A stretch of 64,000 nt of DNA from Paracoccus methylarcula (lineage in GTDB: Bacteria; Pseudomonadota; Alphaproteobacteria; Rhodobacterales; Rhodobacteraceae). A model generated the notes under the pieces. That model had not been told where the DNA came from. It made no database searches and saw only the letters and a program-made list of their open reading frames with translations. The DNA lies in assembly GCF_003007735.2 (NCBI RefSeq), contig NZ_PXNQ02000003.1, positions 310,001 to 374,000 on the forward strand, given 5' to 3'. A program made the translations under genes and the position numbers. Shown here piece by piece: positions 1 through 8,856 of the stretch. Each line of letters begins with the position of its first letter. The first letter of the stretch is position 1.

Positions 1-296
1 CCGGCCATGAAATCGAAACCGCCGGTCTCGGGCCGGAACACCTGCGTGCCGGTCAGATCCGAGGGCAGCAGGTCGGGCGTGCACTGAATGCGCGCATGAC
101 TGCCGGGCAGATGCGCGGCCAGTTGCTTGACGGCGCGGGTCTTGGCGATGCCGGGCGGTCCCTCGATCAGCACATGCCCGCCGGACAGCAGCGCGATCAG
201 CAGCCGTTCGACAAGGATTTCATGGCCGATCAGCGTTGCGCCGACCTCGGCCCCCAATCGCGCGACGGCGTGGGCTTTATGCGATAATTCGTTCAT
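1..296 (-). CDS. MoxR-family AAA+ ATPase (5' part only)
   Basis: The minus strand encodes the first 98 residues of a MoxR-type AAA+ ATPase and runs off the window edge. The ATG ending at 296 has a strong ribosome site (AGGAGG, 3-4 bases upstream). The residues read GHEILVERLLIALLSGGHVL, then a Walker A-like GPPGIAKT and a downstream CTPDLLPSDLTG segment, which is the classic MoxR pattern; Walker B lies outside the window. MoxR proteins act as chaperone-like ATPases, usually with DUF58 and von Willebrand A partners encoded downstream, which would lie beyond position 1. The upstream intergenic stretch is only about 60 bases before the accessory island begins, so the native promoter region may have been cut by the insertion. 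Confidence 0.9.
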   Translation of the reverse strand, partial: MNELSHKAHAVARLGAEVGATLIGHEILVERLLIALLSGGHVLIEGPPGIAKTRAVKQLAAHLPGSHARIQCTPDLLPSDLTGTQVFRPETGGFDFMA

Positions 297-358
297 CGCC
301 TCCTCCCAGGGGTGAACATGCACAGTCTGCAAGGAGTCGCGTCGCGGCGCCACCCCGT

Positions 359-1159
359 CTAAAGTAGGAGATGGAAACCGCCCCTGTCGCGCAAAATTTC
401 CACAATGCGCGTTCCAGGTCTTACGAACTCATAGCCCCCGCCGACATTGGTGCTGGCATCGATGTTCACCGCTACCGTCGGCGCCTTACCATCGCCCATC
501 AGAAGCTCGATCAGCTTGAGCTTTACCCTGTCGTCGGTCTTCTCATCGTTCAGCATTTCGGCCGCGACATCGAAAACACGGGCCCGCAATACTGCCCGCT
601 TGCTCTCGACGTCCGTGACAAAGCGCGCCTGGGTATCAGCCAGCAACTCCGCGACCGCAGGCCGCTTGAGCGCCTTCGACAGACCGTAGCGAGACATGCC
701 CACCTCTTCGGCTGCCGCGGTGATTGATTAACCCTTGCGGACACGCGCATCAACAGCAGCGCGGACCTTGGAGGAAAGCTGTGGCTGCGCATCCTTGGCC
801 AGACCCATTGGCAATATAACGAGCTTCCCTTCTGGGTGCTCATGAAGGATCGGGAGCAGATCAGGGAGGCGTTCCCGGTCTTGCAGAAGCTGCTGCGCCC
901 TCTGCAAGACGTTTGTGCCGCCAAGGCAAACATCACGGTCGCCTTCATTACCTTCGAAGGCGATCAGAGATGCAGTCATGGTATGTTCAAAGGGGAGGAG
1001 TTTTTCGAAGAGAACGCCATCAGTGATCTCTATGAAGAACCCGGATGCCGTCCTCGAGAGTCGAGTGTTTTCGATGATGCCTATCCCAACGACCCTTGGG
1101 CGATGAAGTCGACACATGACGATCCCTGGATCGTGTAGGAACAGGTCTGCGAACCTCAC
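359..1159 (-). pseudogene. Phage-like protein of unknown function, interrupted by an in-frame TAA
   Basis: Two same-frame minus-strand segments read as one protein: residues ending LSSKVRAAVDARVRKG, then TAA (728-730), then SITAAAEEVGMSRYGLSKAL and about 100 more residues. A helix-turn-helix-like 'GlSitaAAeevGMS...LskALkrP' stretch spans the stop, and the position just after the glycine is expected to be leucine, so one base change (TTA to TAA) explains it. This pattern resembles small phage proteins near or within terminase small subunits; that assignment is tentative. The downstream half could still be translated from the GTG at 703 as 114 residues. The first ~100 residues match nothing I recognise, and the start at 1159 is a guess. 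The gene lies between moxR and the Tn7-like operon. Confidence 0.5.
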
Positions 1160-1253
1160 GTCACCTGCGGCAGGGACGGATCGTCCTCATCGACCCGCCT
1201 GCATGGCGGTCAAACGGTTAGGAGGCGACGGCCACAACGATCGCCCATAAAAG

Positions 1254-1278
1254 AAGGCCCGCGCTTTGCGCGGGCCTT
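1254..1278 (-). terminator. Intrinsic terminator after tnsC
   Basis: A perfect 10-bp stem (AAGGCCCGCG / CGCGGGCCTT) with a 5-base loop lies 26 bases beyond the tnsC stop. Read on the minus strand it is followed by the T-rich CTTCTTTTA. It would end the tniQ-tnsABC transcript. Confidence 0.8.
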
Positions 1279-1303
1279 GGCTGTACAGATTTCCGGGTTT
1301 AGG

Positions 1304-2284
1304 TCAGATGGTGATTGTGGCCCGTTTCTTTTCCCATATCTCGAAGATTTTCTGGGGTTCAAACAGCTTTTCATAGCTGTCGATCGAGAAGGGGGAATAA
1401 CCCTCCCGTAATCCTGTTCGTCGAGTGAAGGCCAAGCAGAAATGCTGTAGATCCGGCTCGGCCGCCTTCTGATCCAAGGCGAGAACGAAAGCATCGATCA
1501 GGAGTTCGATGACCAAACCCCATCGATTGGCACAGGCACAGGTGAGGCGTTCGTAGAAATCACGCGAGTTCAGGCGGGAAAAATCCAGTCCGGCTTTATC
1601 GGCATAGGCATGGCAGAGACTGGCCAATTCGGTAAGATCTGCTGTACGGTGCAAGACGATCTCGGAAAACGAGACCGGTCGCATGAGATAGGCGAGCTGT
1701 TCCTCGCTGGTAACGTGAAGAACGAGAGTTTCTACGCCCGAGAGGATCAGCATCAGCGGCCATTCCGGCTGCTTGAGCAGCGATTTGAAACTGTCGAGGA
1801 TCATTGCCCGCGCCTCTCCAGTCTTCTTTGGGAAGATATGCTGGCATTCGTCATAGTGAATGCCGATCACTCCCTGCTCGCGAGCCTGGGTGATGACCCG
1901 ATCCCAGACCTCGCGTTGCGTCAGACGACCCTCGGCGGGATAACCCAGACCTTCGCGCAAGGTGTGAATACCCAGGTCTTTCCAACTCAGAAGGCCCTTC
2001 AAGACGACCGAAGCGAAACGAGCCGCCCGGCCGTCGGGCATCATGGTGTCGCCATCGTTCAGTGCCTCGAGTTGCTTGCGGATCTCCGTGGTCTTGCCGA
2101 CGCGCGAAGGGCCGGTAACGAGCAAGCCCCGTGCCTCGAAGGGCCGACGCAGAGCAGATTTGGCATAATAATCGGTGACCATCCATTCCATCCCCTCCCG
2201 CAGACGCGTAGCCCGCGGGAAGCTGTAATGCGCTCCCTTAAACGTCGTGATATGTCCGGCGGAGGTGAGGTTGACAAAGCTCAT
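1304..2284 (-). CDS. tnsC: TnsC-like AAA+ transposition regulator
   Basis: This 326-residue AAA+ ATPase is the TnsC/TniB-type regulator that links target selection (TniQ) to the TnsA/TnsB transposase. Walker A is GPSRVGKTT near residue 58, and a Walker B-like IGIHYDECQHI lies near residue 140. A sensor-like LILSGVETL segment follows near residue 180. Its ATG overlaps the tnsB stop (ATGA, 2281-2284), so the two are probably translationally coupled. It is the last gene of the operon and is followed by a clear terminator. The ATPase family is certain; the name TnsC, rather than TniB or IstB-like, rests on the neighbouring tnsA, tnsB and tniQ genes. Confidence 0.87.
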   Translation of the reverse strand: MSFVNLTSAGHITTFKGAHYSFPRATRLREGMEWMVTDYYAKSALRRPFEARGLLVTGPSRVGKTTEIRKQLEALNDGDTMMPDGRAARFASVVLKGLLSWKDLGIHTLREGLGYPAEGRLTQREVWDRVITQAREQGVIGIHYDECQHIFPKKTGEARAMILDSFKSLLKQPEWPLMLILSGVETLVLHVTSEEQLAYLMRPVSFSEIVLHRTADLTELASLCHAYADKAGLDFSRLNSRDFYERLTCACANRWGLVIELLIDAFVLALDQKAAEPDLQHFCLAFTRRTGLREGYSPFSIDSYEKLFEPQKIFEIWEKKRATITI

Positions 2285-4466
2285 AACAATTTACCCGTCG
2301 TGTCCGGCCTGGGCAACAGATTCGAAGCTTTGTCCGTCTCATCATTCGTGTGCTGGACCTGTCCTTCGATGGGAGGCTGAAAACCCGGGCCAATCTTGCG
2401 TACGCCTGTGGCACCGGTTTCGCTCGCGACGCTACCGGGTTGCGCCGTTCCGGGAAGCGGCGCTCGACGTGGCGAATGCTGGCCTGCGGTCACAATTTCG
2501 GCCTTCTTCTGTGCTTCGGCGATGGTCATATAGCTGCGGGCCAGTTTGTGTTCGACCGCGATGAAATGCATTCGGTCGAAACGTGCGCGGCGAACCCGCG
2601 CCAATCGGGCCTCGAAATTCGCGGTTTCCTCCGGATCTTCGGCCCGCGCTGCCTCGGCAATCTCCAGAAATTCGGGGATGGTCAGATCCTTCATCGCGGT
2701 CCAAGAGAGATCAGCAAGGATCGGATCGGGGTGACCCTTGATCAGGACGGTTACGTGATTGGTGCTGTCGGGGTCGGAGAAGACGGAAACCTTACCCTCG
2801 ACGTAATCCCTGACCGCCTGCAATTCCGGCGAGCTATAGGGCAGTCCATAAACCTTAACGCCCTCATCGGTGATCGTGACATCGCTTTTCCAGCCCAGAT
2901 GGATGCGTCGGTCATGCGGACTCGGCGGTGTGAGCGCACCATAATTCAAATCAATGAATTCCTTCATCTTGATCGGGCGGCGTCCCATCATCGTGACACC
3001 GTAATGCCGCTCCGAGGGATATTCATCGACCAAGTAGCGGGTAATCAGCCATAAAGTTCCTCGCAGCTAAGCACACCATTCTTGATCGGATCATAGCCGG
3101 GCAAGGCACCGGCCTTGCGACCGGTGTAACCGTGAATCAGATTGATCAGGATGCTCTCCAGGGAGCCAAACATTCTTTCGAGGAAGGGCTTGTCAACACC
3201 GTGATAGGTGCGGGCGTCATGACTTTGGCCGCCAATCCCGAGCGTGGCGGCTTTTACCGCGGCGTTCCGGATGCCGTAACCATTGTCGCCCTTGAGACTG
3301 CCAATACCCACCGGTGGCATTGGATCGCATTCGCAGCCATACATGACCTTTTCGCGGGTCTTATCTCGCGTTACCATGCGCAGGGCTTCAAGGGTCGCTT
3401 CCTTCGACGGATTGCAGGTCAATACCCAGGCCAGCGGCATGCGTGTCGCGACATCGAGCGCCAAAACCAGCCAGAGTCGGGTGCGAATAATTTCCTCGAT
3501 CTCCTCCAGTGCAGCTTGATCTTTACTGCTCAATCGCTCCCACCAGCCTTTTTTCTTGGCCACGGTGATGAGTGACAATTTGCATTCATCGATTTCGATG
3601 AACTCGCCGATCATCAGCGCCCGCGTATCGGTTATGCCGCGAGAGCGGTTATTGGCCACGGCACGCTCACCATCCCGGGCGATGGCGAGGGCAGTTGACC
3701 CGATCATCTTGATATGATCGGCCATAGTCTTGTGGGTGACCGGTTTCAGCGGCTTTAGACCGTTCAGCTTGCGCTTCGCATTTTCTTCCGCGGTCAGGGT
3801 ACGCAGTTGTCTAAGCACGGCCGAGACATTAGGCTTTTTCAGATCGAGATGGATCTGTTCGATGGCCTCGGTCATCAGCTCGCGCATCTTTGTCAGGATG
3901 CGCGAAGACCGGTTGCCGCGAAGCCAAGCCTGATCGACGAGCGCCATCTCATCGTGGCCGGACTCGATATAGCGCTGCCGATATTTCAGAATGGTTCGAC
4001 CATGCGGCATGAACGCAACCAGCCTGGTCGATCCACCGCGCGGTGCCAGATTGATGGGCCGGACCTTGTAAAGCTGACCTGCGACCTCGCGAATGATCCT
4101 ACGGTTGGAATTCTTGTTGAGTGCAGCTGCTGTGACCTTCAGGCCGGTCTCCACTAGATAATCGACTCCGGCAATAATCGCCTTCCGCAAGTCGATCTGA
4201 TCCTGCAGTTCCTCCGACAATTGCTGCCGGTAGTGCAGGCCACCTTGTCGAATACGCGCTGCGGCAGGAGAATCGGTGAGCCTGTCGATTGTCGATGTGC
4301 CGGGCAGCTTCAGAAGACCCAATAACTCTTTGTAACTCAGGATTTCGACCGATCCGGTTTCAACATGCTCGGCGCGATAACTGCCGTCGCCGTTGGGATA
4401 GACGGTGCGGGTGTTGCCCGCAGTTTTAATACGCTGACCAGCGGGAATAATGTAATTCATCTTCAT
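2281..4466 (-). pseudogene. tnsB: TnsB-like DDE transposase, frameshifted
   Basis: The DDE transposase catalyses 3'-end strand transfer of a Tn7-like element. The first frame (4466 to 3045) has the rve/DDE core: EFIEIDECKL (first D), LVLALDVATRMP (second D) and KPFLERMFGSLE (E). It stops at SCEELYG. One frame over, at about 3053-3055, the protein resumes as LWLITRYLVDEYPSERHYGV and continues through a Mu-C-like beta-barrel (GVKVYGLPYSSPEL) to 2281. One extra T in the CTTTAT run would restore about 728 residues, normal for TnsB. The ATG at 4466 was chosen because it overlaps the tnsA stop (ATGA). The run is not a canonical slippery heptamer, so this is more likely a sequencing or real deletion than programmed frameshifting. 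As written, transposase is inactive. Confidence 0.85.
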
Positions 4467-5227
4467 AGCTCTGTTTTCCATATACGGGAGTGTTGACAGA
4501 TGACGGCGTTCATATCGGCGTTGAGTTTCTTGGCCGCGATCAAGCGCAAGCAGGATCGAAAGATCCGCGCTGGCTGCAGGTCGAGATGCGGGGCGAGATC
4601 GGAGATCCGCCACAGCGTTTTGAGGTTGTGGACAGCCTCCTCAACCAGCCGATCCGAAACCGGATCAGGCGGCTCGAAAGCCATCAACCGGTGCATGCGG
4701 TGCAGGTTTTCGCGACGCGAACGGGAATAGGCGTCCGCTTCGACTTGTACGAATTCATGGGCTTCGTGATGCGGCACAGCATCTGCGATTGCATCGATCT
4801 CTTCTTGAACCCATGGTTTCTTAAGGCTTTCGGCGTTTCGTACGAAAACGAAGCGCGTACGCCCCGATCTGTAGATGAAACGGAGATCAATCGTATGCAG
4901 CGCGGTCGTGCCGCATAAGCGCCGATAAGGAAACTGCAACGGCTGGAATTCGACATCGATAATGTCGGGATCGATCAGTGCTTCCTCGGCAACCGCGAGT
5001 TCGGCACCACTCTCGGCCAGACCAACCTTCGGCTGCCAGTGATTGATTTCGGTCTTGTAGGTCAGGCTGACCTTGTGCGAAGTATTGCTCGCCGTGATCG
5101 GGTTGCGAACGCCTGCGAATGGCAGGACACCATGGATATCTGGCAGTGTGATCTTGCCCGCTGAACGCAGCCTGGGCTGGCCATAATTCCAGGTGTCGTG
5201 ATCGATTTCCATGAAGGATTCGCTCAT
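4463..5227 (-). CDS. tnsA: TnsA-like endonuclease of a Tn7-like element
   Basis: This 254-residue protein sits where TnsA belongs, between tniQ and tnsB, with ATGA overlaps on both sides. TnsA cuts the 5' ends of the transposon and makes transposition cut-and-paste. The endonuclease core can be followed: a glutamate in ESGAELAVAEEALID, the FQPLQF stretch, an aspartate in HTIDLRF, then FVFVRNAES, where the family normally has a catalytic VK lysine. Here the lysine position reads as arginine. The C-terminal ~80 residues would be the TnsC-interacting winged-helix part. Family assignment is strong by context and moderate by sequence; activity is uncertain because of the K-to-R change. Confidence 0.78.
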   Translation of the reverse strand: MSESFMEIDHDTWNYGQPRLRSAGKITLPDIHGVLPFAGVRNPITASNTSHKVSLTYKTEINHWQPKVGLAESGAELAVAEEALIDPDIIDVEFQPLQFPYRRLCGTTALHTIDLRFIYRSGRTRFVFVRNAESLKKPWVQEEIDAIADAVPHHEAHEFVQVEADAYSRSRRENLHRMHRLMAFEPPDPVSDRLVEEAVHNLKTLWRISDLAPHLDLQPARIFRSCLRLIAAKKLNADMNAVICQHSRIWKTEL

Positions 5228-7218
5228 GCTGCACCTCCGGCGTCGATGTTGTCGGGAATATTGGGCTCGGCTTCTAGCGGTCGGGCAAAACGTGTATCCT
5301 CCACCCCCAGAAGCCGCGCCAATTGTTCTCCGCCAGGTAGTCGGGAGATCCGCTCGATGGCGTGACGTTCAAAAACCGGCTTCACGCCGCGCTCGGCCAG
5401 AAGTGGGAATACGCCTTGCTCCTCGATGAAGGCGAGGGTGGTGATATACTGCGCCTTGCGGGTTCCCGAGAGCGCCCGAACGACGACATGGTTTCTGGCG
5501 AAGCGCTCGAGATCTGCCCGGGAGATCAAACGCAACGGACGATTGGCAAGCCGGGAGTCAACACTGCGCGATGCGAGATGCCCTGACGTGATCAATGCCT
5601 TGACCGTTGGCACATCGGCCGCCAGCAACCTGGCGGCTTCGGTCATGTTCACCATATCCAGCGGGATGGCGTCCAGCAGTTCCTTGATCTCGGAAACCGA
5701 TACGAGGAACTCCGCGAGTAGAAACGGATCCGGTTGAGAGGAAACCAGCTCTAGGTTGCCCGCGAAGACCTGCTGGATGACCCAGGCTGTGGAGCAATGA
5801 CAGTTTGCCGCCACCTTAGTGATCGGTTTCCATCGCCGTCCGGGCCGCAGCACATGATGTGTTGCAGCCTGCAGGTTGCGAATGAACCTCATCACCTCAT
5901 CTTGGTGAAACATCGGCATGCCGCCATCGACAGGGAAGTAGTTTCTGAGCAGTTTCAACTCGCGGAGCCGATCCATGACAAATCGATCGGCTCCGATCAC
6001 GGCACGGGTTACGCTCATCGATGACAGCTTGCGGAGCTCGGCGGCGATCTTCTCCATATTGTCGCGCCTGAACAGCAGGTTTCGATCAGTATCGTTATTA
6101 TGCTGCGGATTTGTCAGCAGGCCTTCCATGCGTAGCTTTCGGGTCAGTTGCGAAATCGGGACGTTAAAATGCCGGCTTGCCGTCAGCACCGTGAACATCC
6201 GTGTTTCATTGCAAATCTCGCCCAGGATCGAGGTGCCCGGGGCGATCCTGAAATTGTCGAGGATGAATTCGCGGACGATGCAGCGAATTTCGTCGAATTC
6301 GGGATCCCTGCGGCGTTCGCGCAAGCAAGTGAGTACCGGCCCGTAAATCTTGCCGTAGCTACCACGATCGGAACCGGCCTGATCGCGTATATCCCCAAGC
6401 AGACTCAGTAATGCTTGGGGACCGGATTTGAGGATTTCGAAACCCACATGCCCGGCTGCAATTAAAGCCGCTGCATCCTGGTCGGGGATCCTTGCTTTCG
6501 GCCCCTTGGTCAGCAGGATGCCTAAGGCCTCTGAGAACAGCCAGGCGACGTGAAACGCTTGACGATCGATCCATTCACTGCTGATGCCTTTCTGAATCCT
6601 GGAAAGGAGGTAATCCTCAAGGGCGTGGCGGTCATTTTGAGCTCTGGTTATCTCACTCGGAGCCCAGGATCTTACAATGGCAGTGAAATCCAGCGATTCT
6701 GAATGCCGGCCCGGATATTTGGGCCGTTCCAATACGAGGTCATGTTTTCGGCAGCGGCGGAACGCAGCTACCTGCCATGTATAACGCTGCCATGGACCGA
6801 AATGTGGCTCATCCGCCTCATCTTCGGCGACACACAACGGGCAAATCTGTCCGCCTCCGCGCAGGAGGGCGGTGAATTTCAACCGTTCGCGACCGAGCTG
6901 GAACCAGTCATGCTCGATCAGCCGTGGTGTGTGAAATAGGATCGGCGCGGAATCACAACCAATCAAATCTGTCACCTGCACAACGGCTTGAGGCACGCCG
7001 TGGCATACATCGGCATAGGGAATTGCCATGTCGCGGCACAATGCCCGCATGCTGACGCCATTGCGGAGCGCAATCCGCGACGCAAGCGAGGTGCCGGTCT
7101 CGCCTTCTGTTGTTTTAACGGTAAGTGCGAGTTTTCCTCGATCCCGAGGGCGGGATATTTCGGGATGAGTGCCGTCGTTCACCGTCTTGCAACGGTGCTC
7201 TACATCAATCTTTATCAT
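5224..7218 (-). CDS. tniQ: TniQ/TnsD-like target-selection protein
   Basis: This 664-residue protein opens with a TniQ domain: ICPLCVAEDEADEPHFGPWQ and then a downstream CRKHD, the CxxC...CxxH zinc-finger pattern of TniQ/TnsD. Upstream are the family's SLASRIALRNGVSMRALCRD and a HTPRLIEHDW segment. The long C-terminal part (about residues 200-664) resembles the DNA-binding half of TnsD proteins, which recognise a fixed attachment site; the target here is unknown. It is the first gene of the tniQ-tnsA-tnsB-tnsC set and its stop overlaps the tnsA start. The first Met (7218) follows a hairpin arm closely; a later start would still leave the TniQ domain intact. Confidence 0.85.
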   Translation of the reverse strand: MIKIDVEHRCKTVNDGTHPEISRPRDRGKLALTVKTTEGETGTSLASRIALRNGVSMRALCRDMAIPYADVCHGVPQAVVQVTDLIGCDSAPILFHTPRLIEHDWFQLGRERLKFTALLRGGGQICPLCVAEDEADEPHFGPWQRYTWQVAAFRRCRKHDLVLERPKYPGRHSESLDFTAIVRSWAPSEITRAQNDRHALEDYLLSRIQKGISSEWIDRQAFHVAWLFSEALGILLTKGPKARIPDQDAAALIAAGHVGFEILKSGPQALLSLLGDIRDQAGSDRGSYGKIYGPVLTCLRERRRDPEFDEIRCIVREFILDNFRIAPGTSILGEICNETRMFTVLTASRHFNVPISQLTRKLRMEGLLTNPQHNNDTDRNLLFRRDNMEKIAAELRKLSSMSVTRAVIGADRFVMDRLRELKLLRNYFPVDGGMPMFHQDEVMRFIRNLQAATHHVLRPGRRWKPITKVAANCHCSTAWVIQQVFAGNLELVSSQPDPFLLAEFLVSVSEIKELLDAIPLDMVNMTEAARLLAADVPTVKALITSGHLASRSVDSRLANRPLRLISRADLERFARNHVVVRALSGTRKAQYITTLAFIEEQGVFPLLAERGVKPVFERHAIERISRLPGGEQLARLLGVEDTRFARPLEAEPNIPDNIDAGGAA

Positions 7219-7229
7219 GTTTTCTTGGA

Positions 7230-7267
7230 CCTACTGACAGGCCAGAAGAAGCTGGCGAGTCAGTAGG
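7230..7267. promoter_or_regulatory. Hairpin/operator-like inverted repeat before tniQ
   Basis: Sixteen-base arms (7230-7245 and 7252-7267) match at 14 positions, with outer arms CCTACTGAC / GTCAGTAGG. The repeat ends about 11 bases from the tniQ start codon and includes its likely ribosome-site region. It could be a Ner-type operator, a translational hairpin or TnsB-binding repeats. Confidence 0.5.
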
Positions 7268-7279
7268 CACTTCTCCATT

Positions 7280-7313
7280 GTACTGAAAATCGGAGCCCGG
7301 CGCCGGTCAGTAC
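7280..7313. promoter_or_regulatory. Second TACTGA inverted repeat before tniQ
   Basis: GTACTGA (7280-7286) and TCAGTAC (7307-7313) flank a CCGGCGCCGG palindrome. Together with the neighbouring hairpin there are four TACTGA half-sites in about 85 bases upstream of tniQ. Confidence 0.45.
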
Positions 7314-7433
7314 GGCGCACATGCTTGACTTTTGAGGCAATTCGGAGGAAGCTCAACTCGTCGGAGGTTCGAATTTCGACAAGCAAGCGACCTCATAAGC
7401 AACGCTTTAGGGGTCGTTTCGCTTTTTATGAAA

Positions 7434-7655
7434 TCATCGTTCACCTCTTTCCATGGTGGGATAGCGCTCGGGCCAGATTTCCTCTGGTCTTTTAAGCAAC
7501 TTGGATGCGATAGCTTCCTCGACCCGCCGTGAGCGCGAGTAACCCGCGCAAGCAGAACCAACGCTGGCATGCGAGATGCCGAGTTCCCGTCCGACCTGTG
7601 CCAACGAGGAGCCGGCTATCCGCAATTCCGCTTTCACGAGTTCGTGAGTGCGCAT
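7434..7655 (-). CDS. Ner-like (Nlp family) winged-helix regulator
   Basis: This small DNA-binding protein (73 residues from the ATG at 7655; an upstream in-frame ATG at 7703 also exists) matches the Ner/Nlp family of Mu-like phages. It shows ELRIAGSSLAQVGRELGIS (helix-turn-helix), VEEAIASKLLKRPEEIW and a final WPERYP. Ner proteins repress early phage or transposition promoters by binding short palindromes. It lies on the same strand, 215 bases upstream of tniQ, and the two TACTGA inverted repeats between them are candidate operators. The role as the operon's repressor is inferred. Confidence 0.78.
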   Translation of the reverse strand: MRTHELVKAELRIAGSSLAQVGRELGISHASVGSACAGYSRSRRVEEAIASKLLKRPEEIWPERYPTMERGER

Positions 7656-8141
7656 ATTTATTAGGCGAGCCATTATATTATGCCATCTGATCGTGCCTTC
7701 CAACTAAGGCTTTCACATCCGCCGGTGATTTGGCAACACAAATGATTCGGCGGCTGAATTTTAACTTGGCAGCAGAGTCAATCGTGAAAATCTGGCTTTT
7801 GAACTGTGTAGGCGTTTGGTTGTAAAATCGGTATTTGAATAGCGCTGCACGACCTAAGATGTTGATCAAACGCAACCCTCTGATTGCACGCCAAAGCTCC
7901 CAAGTTCTGATAAGAAATATTCCGGCAGTTTATTGATTATAAAAAGTGTTTTACATTCGCACATCGAAAAGACGTGCGCCGCTTTGGCAAAGTGAGTGGT
8001 CATTCTCCATGTCTGAATATCACGAAAAAGTGATAGCTCCACGGTAAGGCACCCACGAATTGCGTGGCATATGTTTCCTATTTGTTCTAATATTGATACA
8101 AGCATCAAGGAACTATCCGGGGAGTCCGGACATATGGAAAA
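7656..8141. other. A+T-rich gap without a confident gene
   Basis: The stretch is visibly richer in A/T than its surroundings. Two short minus-strand open frames (65 and 80 residues, in different frames) have no recognisable family. It probably holds the ner promoter and may contain a transposon end, but I could not find paired terminal repeats. Confidence 0.4.
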
Positions 8142-8765
8142 ATGGTATTGGCTTCACCCATGGGCGTGAAAGACGGGCGAAAGTTTTCGCCAATAGCGGG
8201 TGAAAATTGTCCAAACCTGCAGCAACGTTTGCGATATGCCAGAAGGGTTGCGCGGCACACCCCTACAGAGTTCGTCGTCAATAAGATTGTGGAGTTGGGC
8301 GACCAGCCTGTCATGGTCATGAGAGTTGTTGCCGATTTACGCGAAAGAGGAATAGGACTGCGTGCAATTGCCGACGGAATAGATACGATGCAGTCGACGG
8401 AGGTCATTGTGCCGCGCCTTTTGTTTATCCTTTCGGAGATGGAGCGGGTGGAGACCAGAATGCGAACAAGTGAAGCCGTCCGACATGCACAATCCGAGGG
8501 GATCGTTTGTGGGCGACCATTTACGATGACACCAGAGCGGCAGGCCATTGCAGTCCGAATGCTGGCGCAAGGTAAGTCTGGACGTGAGGTGCTCGATGTT
8601 GTCAAAGCGATCCGCGGCCCGAACATTAGCCGGTCGGCGTATTACTTGTGGCAGAAGCGCCGGATGATCGATCAGCAATCACCGGGAGCACGACCAAGTG
8701 TTGCATCTTCGTCGTCGTCGACCACGGAAAGCCGCTGCTCCGAATGCAAGTCAAGCCGAAAGTGA
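8142..8765 (+). pseudogene. Serine recombinase (resolvase) remnant lacking the catalytic N-terminus
   Basis: The middle of this 207-residue frame aligns by eye with serine resolvases: LRERGIGLRAIADGIDT, then LLFILSEMERVETRMRTSEA (normally the helix E region), GIVCGRPFTMTPER and a C-terminal helix-turn-helix-like SRSAYYLWQKRR. The N-terminal catalytic part with its serine (typical YARVST region) is absent; the first 50 residues do not match it. It is therefore a truncated or heavily diverged resolvase, unlikely to recombine DNA. Tn7/Tn402-like elements often carry a resolvase, so it may once have belonged to the neighbouring transposition module. Confidence 0.6.
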
Positions 8766-8856
8766 CATAGGATGCGGGGCGAACGGAGGACCGGGCACCC
8801 ATCGACGCGAGATGCTTCAGCTGTAATATCCCCATACCTAAGCAGGGATTCTCAGA

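Noticed and set aside
297..400. Second copy of the tRNA-Ala 3' end as a left attachment site
   Set aside because: No stretch resembling the T-arm and acceptor end of the tRNA was found near the moxR side.
3053..3060. Programmed -1 frameshift in tnsB
   Set aside because: The run is not an X-XXY-YYZ heptamer in the zero frame, and four core genes show the same kind of single-base deletion.
7678..8108. Two small minus-strand genes (65 and 80 codons)
   Set aside because: Overlapping short frames in A/T-rich DNA, different phases, no convincing ribosome sites and no family.
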